From Rhodothermaceae bacterium (GTDB lineage: Bacteria; Bacteroidota; Rhodothermia; Rhodothermales; JAHQVL01): a DNA stretch of 37,247 nucleotides. Location: the NCBI GenBank assembly GCA_019634345.1, contig JAHQVL010000173.1:1-37247 (forward strand), written 5' to 3'. Shown here piece by piece: positions 7,707-15,416 of the stretch. How positions within the stretch are numbered: the first letter of the stretch is position 1; each line of letters opens with the position of its first letter. Both the position numbers and the translations under genes were made by a program. The notes beneath the pieces are model-generated. The model had not been told where the DNA came from, did no database searches, and was given only the letters and a program-made list of their open reading frames with translations.

Positions 7707-9218
7707 CTATGCAGCAGCCGACTCTTCTTCTTTAGCAAGAAGGTGCTCCTGTTTATAACCGCCTTTCGCTCTGTCTCGCAAGAGTAGACCACCAAAGACG
7801 ACAATGAGGATAATACCAAAGAAGGATAATCTCTCGAAGGCCGTTTTACCTCCTGTACTATCCGCCTCCATCAACATACTGGACACAGAATTCGCCCCAT
7901 CTGCAACTGAACTGCTCGCTACGGAACTAATCCCTTTTGCCTTATCAATGGCACGTAGTGCTTGCGTAGTTAGTACTGGAGGGAGTGCATCCCCACTTGC
8001 TTCTGCAAGAGCCTGGCTTGATTTGGTAACGGCATCGTTAATGGCCTCCGCTTCGGTCCCTGTTGCAGCCAACGTAGGGAATACAGTTTCTACTTGCTCC
8101 AATACAGTGCGTGCATCCGCAACAGGGATTGTATCATGCCCAAACTCGTCAGATAACGTACCCATAAACGGTGTTACAAATGCAGCCGCCATCATACCCA
8201 TCGCGCCCATCATTCCAAGGCCAAGCGCTCCACTCTTTGGATTCCTTTCTGATACATAAGCCAGCATGGTTGGCCAGAAGTAAGCAATACCTACAGCCCA
8301 GATTGCTGCCGTGAAGAACAGCATGAAGGTCGTTTCAGCCTGGCTGAACAAATACAAGCCAATTGTTGTCAGAATGGCGCCTACAAATAGAATTCCTGTT
8401 GGACGAAGAACACGCTCTACCGGGCCAGCCAGTAATCGCAGTGTCCCCATAATACCAAACACGAAGGCAAACACAAGAATACCTTGTACAGCTCCACCAG
8501 CAGTCAATACAGGTGGAATCCAACTAGAAGGCGGAAGCTCCATCGATGCAGTGATAAACATCATCGCAAGCATCAGCAGCATAGTTGGTGATGCAAAACA
8601 GGCTTTTAACATCTCAGAAGGCTTAACACCCGCTTGAACGCCTTCAGTCTCAGGATACTTCGCTGAGAACATCATAACACCGTATCCCAAAGCCGGGATA
8701 AGAATGAGAAGGAGTCTGTTTTCCCAAGAAATATTCAGCTGCGTCAAGCCGAGCGCGAGCAAGGCCGCAAGAAGATTACCGTACGGGAACCACATATGGA
8801 AAATATTGAGCTTCTCTGTTTTCTTCTCAGGATAGAGAGCCACAACAAGTGGATTACAACCCGCCTCGACCAATCCAGCGCCAAGGCCTGTTAGCAAAGA
8901 ACCTACCCATAACATGGTAAAGTCCTGAGCGAACATCATAAGCAGCGCGCCACTCACGTGACCAATAAAAGCACCGCGAACAATGGGCCTCATACCGATC
9001 GTGTCACACAAAGGCGAAAAGATCACCTGTGAAATTACAAAGCCCCAGAAAAATACGCCGCCAAAAAGCCCCAAATTCGCATTCGTCAGAATGAACTCAG
9101 CCTGGACATCGGTTTGGATTTCAGCACGGACAGAAAAGGCAAAGGCGGTTGTAATGAGAGCTAAACAGCTTCCCCAAAACAGCCTTTGCCTGTTTATACC
9201 GTCGTTAGGTGTACTCAT
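7707..9218 (-). CDS. MFS transporter with a long insert before the last membrane helix
   Basis: This 503-residue major facilitator protein begins with SD GGAGGA and ATG 9218. About twelve hydrophobic helices are visible, including GGVFFWGFVISQVIFSPLCD (helix 2 and the family loop), GSLLTGLGAGLVEAGCNPLVV (helix 4) and GALGLGMMGAMGMMAAAFV (helix 11). The body resembles sugar/nucleoside-type MFS permeases. Between helix 11 (ends near 355) and the last helix (about 464-481) lies an insert of roughly 105 residues rich in Ala, Ser, Asp and Thr (TVLEQVETVFPTLAATG and after), which topology places on the periplasmic side. Usual family length is near 400. It is upstream of the dehydrogenase genes but has its own terminator. 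Uptake of a product of those dehydrogenases is possible but unproven. Confidence 0.9.
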   Translation of the reverse strand: MSTPNDGINRQRLFWGSCLALITTAFAFSVRAEIQTDVQAEFILTNANLGLFGGVFFWGFVISQVIFSPLCDTIGMRPIVRGAFIGHVSGALLMMFAQDFTMLWVGSLLTGLGAGLVEAGCNPLVVALYPEKKTEKLNIFHMWFPYGNLLAALLALGLTQLNISWENRLLLILIPALGYGVMMFSAKYPETEGVQAGVKPSEMLKACFASPTMLLMLAMMFITASMELPPSSWIPPVLTAGGAVQGILVFAFVFGIMGTLRLLAGPVERVLRPTGILFVGAILTTIGLYLFSQAETTFMLFFTAAIWAVGIAYFWPTMLAYVSERNPKSGALGLGMMGAMGMMAAAFVTPFMGTLSDEFGHDTIPVADARTVLEQVETVFPTLAATGTEAEAINDAVTKSSQALAEASGDALPPVLTTQALRAIDKAKGISSVASSSVADGANSVSSMLMEADSTGGKTAFERLSFFGIILIVVFGGLLLRDRAKGGYKQEHLLAKEEESAAA

Positions 9219-9611
9219 AGTGGATCTCCTCCATCTAGTTAATTGAAATAACAGCCGCGCACTGGTATTTCACGCTTGCAGTGGGCTTCCGGTGAAAATT
9301 AGTCTGGTGATGCACAGCTATCCTGGAATCAAGCGGCAGGTGCCGCATTCAACAGCGCGTGGAGTGGTGGTCGAAGCGCTTTTGTTTAAAGTTATTTATC
9401 CAGGCAGGGGTTAATCTGGATAATGTCGCATTCTTGTAAAGTAAAGAAGTGAAACGGTATCCGCAATAGGTTGCTATTTTCGATGCATAATCGGGTAGTT
9501 ATTCATCGTTTTAGCCGTGTTTTGAATGATCTAAACTTTTTTTCAGAAAATGCGGATCACAGCTATGAAAGTGTAGTATAACGGCTCACCCAATACAAAA
9601 GGGTACTACCC
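9219..9611. other. 393-bp intergenic region between MFS gene and tRNA-Asp
   Basis: No convincing gene. It must hold the minus-strand MFS promoter and the plus-strand tRNA promoter; a TATAAC-like hexamer at 9577-9582 is a weak -10 candidate for the tRNA. A short palindrome AAGCGCTT lies at 9374-9381. Otherwise nothing is recognised. Confidence 0.5.
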
Positions 9612-9685
<74 letters not shown>

Positions 9686-9686
9686 C

Positions 9687-9723
9687 AAAACCGCCGAAAT
9701 CCAATGGATTTCGGCGGTTTTTT
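9687..9723. terminator. Terminator shared by tRNA-Asp and the convergent membrane-protein gene
   Basis: AAAA, 12-bp perfect stem CCGCCGAAATCC (9691-9702) with GGATTTCGGCGG (9706-9717), 3-nt loop AAT, then TTTTTT. It can act in both directions, terminating the convergent gene that ends at 9728. Confidence 0.92.
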
Positions 9724-9727
9724 ATTG

Positions 9728-10666
9728 TCAACGCAACAGTTTCTCACTTCCCCGCTCAAAAAAACGATCCAATAAAGCCAGTCCCTTTTCAGTAATCGTA
9801 TTCCCTGCCCGCAACCGGTATTCAATACGGCGATACAGCTTCGCTCGCTTTTTATCTGAATCATTACCAATCATAATGCAAAATCGCTCGATGTCTTCAT
9901 AGCTACAGACACCAACGATCAACGCATCAAAATCACAGAGTTCTTCTAGCTGAAATCCATTTATCCAGAACGTAGTCTCTTTTTTTAGCTTCTTCCAACT
10001 TACTGAGCGGTCTAACATTAGAAAACTACTTTTCACAATTATACCATATTGTGAACCTCTGCATGACCGGCACACTCCATATGTATACCGTTTTACCCGC
10101 TCTAAATCGAATCGGCGCAGGTGCTCCTCGCAATAGAGTCGATCTCTATGAGCAAGCTGATAATTGGTAGTTTTAATAAATATCTGCTCAATGTAATAGA
10201 CATCTGGGTTCATCCCTGCGTCCCTACCCCAATAAAACACCCGATTGGCTAAAGGAGGCATTATGTAACTAAGATGCCTCCATTCGCCTGCATCCGCTAA
10301 TTCTTTCAATGCGGCTACAAGGCGGTCATAAGACGTTTCCTTCAAGGGGATTTTATCCCGAATAGGGCTCCGTGCTAATTGAACTACATCACCAGGATAT
10401 ATACGTCTTAACAGCGATAATTGTAATCGATGTTTCTCCTCCCTTTCTCCGGGTTTGTCTATACTCGAACTTAGCTTGTGAAAATACCAATAAATGGACT
10501 CATCGTCTGTCAAAGTGCAATGATCACCTACTTTGCACTGCATTGGATGCTCCTCAAGCAGAATGCTATTCAACGAGTTCAGGTATTTACTTCTTTTCTT
10601 GTACATCCTCGCCCAAAACAATGCGGGCAAGGCTGCACCTATGATTAATAAAATCCCTAAAGCCAT
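9728..10666 (-). CDS. Uncharacterised single-pass membrane protein with Cys-x2-Cys pair
   Basis: Not recognised. ATG 10666 gives 312 residues. A longer frame from TTG 10768 would run through the upstream gene's terminator and is rejected. The protein starts with one membrane helix (MALGILLIIGAALPALFWA) followed by a basic stop-transfer MYKKRSK, so the rest should be cytoplasmic. Visible features are CKVGDHC near residue 43, a Leu/Arg-rich helical middle, CEEH followed about 17 residues later by CRSC (a possible zinc knuckle) and a basic C-terminal helical region (KKRAKLYRRIEYRLRAG). It follows the beta-helix gene on the same strand but beyond a terminator, so it is either read through or has its own promoter. 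It sits directly beside tRNA-Asp, a common place for accessory genes. Confidence 0.7.
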   Translation of the reverse strand: MALGILLIIGAALPALFWARMYKKRSKYLNSLNSILLEEHPMQCKVGDHCTLTDDESIYWYFHKLSSSIDKPGEREEKHRLQLSLLRRIYPGDVVQLARSPIRDKIPLKETSYDRLVAALKELADAGEWRHLSYIMPPLANRVFYWGRDAGMNPDVYYIEQIFIKTTNYQLAHRDRLYCEEHLRRFDLERVKRYTYGVCRSCRGSQYGIIVKSSFLMLDRSVSWKKLKKETTFWINGFQLEELCDFDALIVGVCSYEDIERFCIMIGNDSDKKRAKLYRRIEYRLRAGNTITEKGLALLDRFFERGSEKLLR

Positions 10667-10706
10667 GAAGTAAATAAGGGTTGAAAAACAGACACTTAGA
10701 TAAAAA

Positions 10707-10750
10707 ACAAAAAAACCGTACTCAGAACCAATAGAGCACGGTTTTTTATC
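10707..10750 (-). terminator. Terminator of the beta-helix gene
   Basis: Stem AACCGTACTC / GAGCACGGTT (10714-10723 with 10734-10743) with a G-U wobble when read on the minus strand, 10-nt loop, and T-runs beyond it on the minus strand. It starts about 20 nt past the stop at 10769. Confidence 0.8.
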
Positions 10751-10768
10751 AAGTAATCTGGAGTACAA

Positions 10769-12235
10769 TTACCCAGGCAAGACATTGCCCTCAACTGGAC
10801 CGTAAAGCACAAACGCCTCTTCTTTTATATTCGAATAAGAGATCTGATCAAACGTGTTGTTATGGCTCTTTCCACGGTGATCATTGTTATCAATCGTGAC
10901 AACTTTATCGCAAAAAGACACAGTAGCTCCGATCACTTTATTGTTGTCTGAATGTGCTTTAACCATAAAAGCAGTAGATTGCGACCAGCCCTGACCTGGA
11001 TTCGTGACAGTATCGGCAATACCACTAATCCTTGCATTTGTAATTGTGTTATTACTGGTACCTAATTCGAGTTCAATACCGGTTCGAACACAATTTTCAA
11101 TCACTGGGTTTTCAATCGTGTTATTCGAATTCCCACCACCATCTGCCAGATATACACCATCGAACCAAAGGCCTGGCCCATTGCAATTACGGGCAAACCA
11201 GTTGATGAACGTACAGTGGTGCGTATTCTCAAACTTATTCGATGCATGCCACTGGTGGTCAAACCCTTTCCAGTTGCTCCCTTCATGACCACAGTCAATC
11301 AGTTCTGAATCCTTCGCAGATCCCCAGAATCCCATCTGGCCACAATTAATAGCAGTAACATTAACCAAGTGTGCGTTTTGAACCTGACTTCGCATATCTC
11401 GATTTACTCCGCCCTGCCCGAGTTCGATGCCAATTGTGTTTGCTAGTGAAACGTCTACGTTCTCCAGTGTCCAGTCTTTGCCAGGAAGATTCACAGCTCC
11501 TGTAAAGCTTGTATTTGAACACCCTTTAAACTTGATATTCTTAAGCGTAATCCCAGAAGTGTCTTTATCTCCCCAAACTAACCGAGAGAAAGGAGAAATC
11601 TGAAAATCCTCAATACGTTGTCCATTTCGCAGTCGCACCTTAATCGTCCCAGCGCTATTCGCTGCACTTGATACACAGAATTCTCCAACATTTAAGGACC
11701 CTGATTCTCTGCGCAATAAAGGCTCATCTCCAATAGTACATAATAAAGGGTATGCCAATGCTGTATTGAATGTGGTCGCCGGGTCATTATGATGCCAGAG
11801 TCCATCAAAGCCAGGATAGGATCCAGAGTAAACGTCTCCAGTTTGGGTCCACGCCCACCTGGCTCCAGTTAACCCTGTTATGATTACCTCATGCCCTTCT
11901 ACTGCCTCTAGCCGTACATTAGACAACCCTGTGAAATCTAGCGTTTGGTGATACACGCCCTCTTTGAGAAAAATAGTAGCCCCATCTCGCAGAAAATCTT
12001 GAATGGTATCTGTAGGGGACAAGGCTCCTTCAGGTACAGGTGCTGTGAATGGGGTCGCTCGTCCTATTACGCTTTTTATTTCATCAATCTTTTCTTGAAG
12101 CTCCTTGATCTCAGCCATGAGCGTACCGCTTTCCGATCTTAACCCTTCAAGCTCTTCGATTAATTCTTCTGTTTTCGTTTCGACGGTATATGAATGTGCC
12201 TCAATACCGTCTACGAGGATAGTTACATTAGACAT
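10769..12235 (-). CDS. Right-handed parallel beta-helix protein with N-terminal coiled coil, no signal peptide
   Basis: This 488-residue protein has start ATG 12235 with SD AAGGAG. Residues about 20-58 form a predicted coiled coil (TEELIEELEGL, LMAEIKELQEKIDEIKSVIG). From about 78 onward it looks like a pectate-lyase-type beta-helix: DFLRDGATIFLKEGVYHQTL, SNVRLEAVEGHEVIITG, ITLKNIKFKGCSN, WTLENVDVSLAN, SNNTIENPVIENC and SNNTITNARISG, with Asn ladders. No catalytic residues can be assigned. There is no signal peptide, which is odd for a family usually secreted or exposed on phage tails or the cell surface. The coiled coil suggests a trimeric, fibre-like assembly or tethering to another coiled-coil protein such as the DUF4407 protein encoded upstream. 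Function unknown. Confidence 0.85.
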   Translation of the reverse strand: MSNVTILVDGIEAHSYTVETKTEELIEELEGLRSESGTLMAEIKELQEKIDEIKSVIGRATPFTAPVPEGALSPTDTIQDFLRDGATIFLKEGVYHQTLDFTGLSNVRLEAVEGHEVIITGLTGARWAWTQTGDVYSGSYPGFDGLWHHNDPATTFNTALAYPLLCTIGDEPLLRRESGSLNVGEFCVSSAANSAGTIKVRLRNGQRIEDFQISPFSRLVWGDKDTSGITLKNIKFKGCSNTSFTGAVNLPGKDWTLENVDVSLANTIGIELGQGGVNRDMRSQVQNAHLVNVTAINCGQMGFWGSAKDSELIDCGHEGSNWKGFDHQWHASNKFENTHHCTFINWFARNCNGPGLWFDGVYLADGGGNSNNTIENPVIENCVRTGIELELGTSNNTITNARISGIADTVTNPGQGWSQSTAFMVKAHSDNNKVIGATVSFCDKVVTIDNNDHRGKSHNNTFDQISYSNIKEEAFVLYGPVEGNVLPG

Positions 12236-12357
12236 GGTGGGCTCCTTATCGCTGAATAGTTCTGATCTTTATTACTTTGAATTACTCTTTTTTTGATAAT
12301 TACAGATCATGCGTTACCTAAGTAAGCGGAAAAAGAATTCAGAAAATGACACCTCAA

Positions 12358-12391
12358 TAAAAAAACCTCCTGAGCCATAAGGCCCAGGAGG
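12358..12391 (-). terminator. Terminator of the DUF4407 gene
   Basis: Stem CCTCCTGAGCC (12366-12376) with GGCCCAGGAGG (12381-12391), loop ATAA, followed on the minus strand by seven Ts (12359-12365). It lies 30 bp past the DUF4407 stop and upstream of the beta-helix start. Confidence 0.9.
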
Positions 12392-12420
12392 CAAAATACA
12401 CATTCAAAAACGCATAGGCG

Positions 12421-15210
12421 CTACCCAATCATCCAATCTCCAGTCCGTCCAAGCCGGCGTTTTAACACTACCTTTCGACGAGGCCTCGGGTCTCTTGTTC
12501 TCTTATCCTGTGCCTCAGGTTCATTGTCATCGGCGATATCCTCAGGAGCCTCTGCCTCTCCAAGATCTGTAGGGTCTGCTGATTGATCCGTCTCCTCGGT
12601 TCCTTCTTCCACAATTTCATCGCGTTTAGATTCTGTTTGATCTGGATAGGTAGATTCAAGGGCATCCCAGGCATATGTTGTCCGTTTTGATTCGTCGTTG
12701 TCGTCGGAAAGATCGGCGGCCCCAGCGTCCATTTCATCCCAGAAATAAACAGGCTCGTCGTCTCTATCTTCAGAGTACTTTTCTACGGGCATTACATCCA
12801 TCTCCTCTGGCTCATCCTCTGTTGAGCCCGGGCTGAAAACTTCTATAGAATTATCGCTTTTTCCCTCTTCGTTCTCCCTGATATTTTCACTATATTTCTC
12901 TGATTCACCATTGGTGTTGGCTTCCTCATACGCTGCCAGGCTTACCGAATCAGCATACCGTTCCAGTTGATTGCTATCCACATACTCAACTGGACTCTCC
13001 TCCTCTTTTTCATCCTGCATGCCACCTACGAGTAGAGGATAGTGTGAATACGACCTCTTCTCTGCGTTGTCATCCGCTTGCTCTTCCTCATTCAGCACCT
13101 CCTCCTCGAGATCGTCCTCTTCGTCATCCTCCTCTTCGGCCATCTGGTTTAATCGATCCCTTACGTATTCATCATCATCCCAGAGAAACCGATTGATGAT
13201 CTCCCGTTCTGCCTCTTTCTCTTCTTCCTCAACATCGTCGTCATATTCTGGCTCATCATCATTATACTCAGGTTCATTATCATACATAGCATCGTCGTAC
13301 ATGGTATCATCACGTTGATAGTCCCGGGAATACGTCTCTGCAAAGGGGTCAATCTCTTCGTCCGTACGTTCAATTTCTTCTGGAGTAGCTTCCTCCTCTT
13401 CGTCAACATCTGTAAATGCTGCTTCTGAGGCGTCCCTACTCAGTTTTTCCTGACGGGATGGAGAATCCATTGATGGAATCAGTTCATTTGATTCTGGCCC
13501 AACACTTTCCTGGAGCCCTAGTGTGTCTTGTTGCTCATCATCAGCCTCAGTAAGAAGGCCAGGCACCTCCTTCTCTTCATTCATAACGACCTCTCGGTTA
13601 GGTACGTCGAAGAAATCGCCGCCGACGATCTTACCGCTAACGATCATCTCAGTATACTTGAGACGTTCATCGTCTATTTTTTCCTGAATGTAGCGGTAGT
13701 TCGACCGTACTTTGGACATCAACTCCTCAAGCTGATCCACTTCTTCTTTTTTGATATCATATCGATGGTTTGCGATATCCTGATCATATTTTAGCTGCAG
13801 CGCTGCCTCAGCATGTTGGGCGAGGCGATCCTCGGTGCTCTTTTTCGCCTGAACAGCATGGACTAAATCCTGGCCTTTAAAAGATCCGTCGCGCAAATCG
13901 GCATGGATACTTTCAATCTGACGCTGTATATCTGCTGCAATACGTTCATTTTGCTCAACCGCATTATCTGTCTTCATCACGTCAATACGCAGCCCATTCA
14001 GTTCGGTCACTAATTCTTCGTGCTCCTCTTCAATAGGATCAAGCATTTTCTTTACTTCATCCTTCTCGTTCTCTAATTGATCTATTTTTATCTTGAACGA
14101 ATTATACATTTTACTGCTTTCCCTTCGTTTAATGTCTTCATTCCGGATCACGCCATAGGTATTGATGCTCCAATCTTCAAATCGTAGTGGGCTGATTTGG
14201 GAGCGGCCATCATCAAGGAGTTGTTCTTCCTTTGAGATCCACCTGTTTAGATTCCCGGACAAATATTCTTTGTATAGGTCTTGCAACTTCTCGTTGTAGT
14301 AGATCCTTACACTTCTTGGCTGAAATAATTTGAGCAAGACGAGCGCTGCAAAGATGAAAGCCAAAAAGGCGGTAATCGCTCGTTTCGCGGTCTTGTATTC
14401 CGGATTCTGTGAAAGGGCTGTAAGTATGGCCGATCGGGCCTGAACCCCGTTATCCACAAGGTCGACATTGTATCGCTGGGCAAACTCTTCGATCGACAGG
14501 GCTGCAAACGCTTCGATCATCTCTTCTTTTTCTGCCAGTTGTTGCGTCCGCTCGTCTTTGAGGCGTTGAATATTGCGTTCCATAGCCTGAGTCACTGGCC
14601 CAAACCCGTAATTTCCAGAGGCTCCTTGCCCCGCCGTTTCTACGATTAGTTCTTGCTCTTTCGCCAGTATGAGCGAATCCAATGTAGCTACTTCCGTGTC
14701 TTTTTGTGCGATCAGAGAATCACTCACGATTGATACGCGCGCTAAATTTCGCCCCTCCATTTCGTTGTCGATATCTTGCATGAACACGATCTGGGCGATA
14801 AACGGAGCCGATATACTTAAAGAGACCACCACAATGGCTACACGACCGATCAGTCCGGTTGATATGCGGAGATTGTCGACCCATGTAGAGGTTTTTTTCT
14901 TCAGAATCTCGTTGTCATAATGTGCCTTGGACATATCCAGCGTCACAAAACTAACGTCGATAATCCAGATTATGATGAACACGAACAGAAAGGCGATGCC
15001 AGCCGCTACATAACCGATGATGCCCTTCCCAAACAGGGAGCCCAAATATGCCCACGCAATGGCTTCTGAAAGAGCCATTACAACAATGACCAACCGAATA
15101 CAGGAAATCCAATACTTCGCACCTGGAGTGCACAGATTATCACCATACGGCTTGATTGAAAATAGACTTACCTTCTTTTCTGGTGCTGCTACTGCTGCCT
15201 GATTTTCCAT
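12421..15210 (-). CDS. DUF4407-type membrane protein with long coiled coil and acidic tail
   Basis: This 929-residue protein carries four membrane segments near 36-57, 64-88, 120-145 and 277-296. Between segments 3 and 4 lies a helical extracytoplasmic region with many Glu/Gln/Lys. The motif after segment 4 (SVRIYYNEKLQDLYKEYL) is typical of DUF4407. A cytoplasmic coiled coil follows (about 370-530). The last ~370 residues are low-complexity and extremely acidic (DDDVEEEEKEAE, EEEDDEEDDLEEEV), ending in a basic patch (PRPRRKVVLKRR). DUF4407 proteins have no assigned biochemical role; N-terminal domain assignment is fairly confident, tail function unknown. The acidic tail may bind a basic protein, or the basic end may bind nucleic acid or the membrane surface. 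The VWA protein is divergent from it and the beta-helix gene lies downstream beyond a strong terminator. Confidence 0.85.
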   Translation of the reverse strand: MENQAAVAAPEKKVSLFSIKPYGDNLCTPGAKYWISCIRLVIVVMALSEAIAWAYLGSLFGKGIIGYVAAGIAFLFVFIIIWIIDVSFVTLDMSKAHYDNEILKKKTSTWVDNLRISTGLIGRVAIVVVSLSISAPFIAQIVFMQDIDNEMEGRNLARVSIVSDSLIAQKDTEVATLDSLILAKEQELIVETAGQGASGNYGFGPVTQAMERNIQRLKDERTQQLAEKEEMIEAFAALSIEEFAQRYNVDLVDNGVQARSAILTALSQNPEYKTAKRAITAFLAFIFAALVLLKLFQPRSVRIYYNEKLQDLYKEYLSGNLNRWISKEEQLLDDGRSQISPLRFEDWSINTYGVIRNEDIKRRESSKMYNSFKIKIDQLENEKDEVKKMLDPIEEEHEELVTELNGLRIDVMKTDNAVEQNERIAADIQRQIESIHADLRDGSFKGQDLVHAVQAKKSTEDRLAQHAEAALQLKYDQDIANHRYDIKKEEVDQLEELMSKVRSNYRYIQEKIDDERLKYTEMIVSGKIVGGDFFDVPNREVVMNEEKEVPGLLTEADDEQQDTLGLQESVGPESNELIPSMDSPSRQEKLSRDASEAAFTDVDEEEEATPEEIERTDEEIDPFAETYSRDYQRDDTMYDDAMYDNEPEYNDDEPEYDDDVEEEEKEAEREIINRFLWDDDEYVRDRLNQMAEEEDDEEDDLEEEVLNEEEQADDNAEKRSYSHYPLLVGGMQDEKEEESPVEYVDSNQLERYADSVSLAAYEEANTNGESEKYSENIRENEEGKSDNSIEVFSPGSTEDEPEEMDVMPVEKYSEDRDDEPVYFWDEMDAGAADLSDDNDESKRTTYAWDALESTYPDQTESKRDEIVEEGTEETDQSADPTDLGEAEAPEDIADDNEPEAQDKRTRDPRPRRKVVLKRRLGRTGDWMIG

Positions 15211-15354
15211 CGGAATTTAGCGAGTCATTTAAATTTTGATTGACATCGCTATATTCTATCCCTCTCTCTTTTTTTGCCACCAGAATAAATGTTTTTTGGA
15301 TCCACACAATAGATTCGTACATCGCTTCGTTACTGTACTGTCTAGACCCTTAGT

Positions 15355-15368
15355 GATAACCGGTTATC
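15355..15368. promoter_or_regulatory. Perfect 14-bp palindrome between divergent DUF4407 and VWA genes
   Basis: GATAACCGGTTATC is fully self-complementary. It lies 49 bp upstream of the VWA start codon in the only space shared by the two divergent genes, so it is a candidate operator controlling one or both. No regulator gene is adjacent. Confidence 0.45.
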
Positions 15369-15416
15369 TCGTCCCCTTTTCCCAAAAGGCTTCTTTATTA
15401 TCATGAGGGCATCACC

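Noticed and set aside
9374..9381. AAGCGCTT palindrome about 155 bp upstream of the MFS start, resembling the core of a LacI-family operator
   Set aside because: Only eight bases, one copy near a promoter, no LacI gene in the window, and a similar GAAGCGCTT occurs inside the first gene at about 1280-1290, so chance is likely.
10667..10768. Longer TTG start for the Cys-pair membrane protein
   Set aside because: The extra 34 codons lie over the rho-independent terminator of the upstream gene; ATG 10666 leaves a sensible membrane helix at the N-terminus.
13067..13318. Plus-strand frame reading as a long poly-serine protein
   Set aside because: It is the antisense of the acidic Asp/Glu tail of the DUF4407 gene; GAA/GAT-rich codons give Ser-rich complement. 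No promoter or SD.
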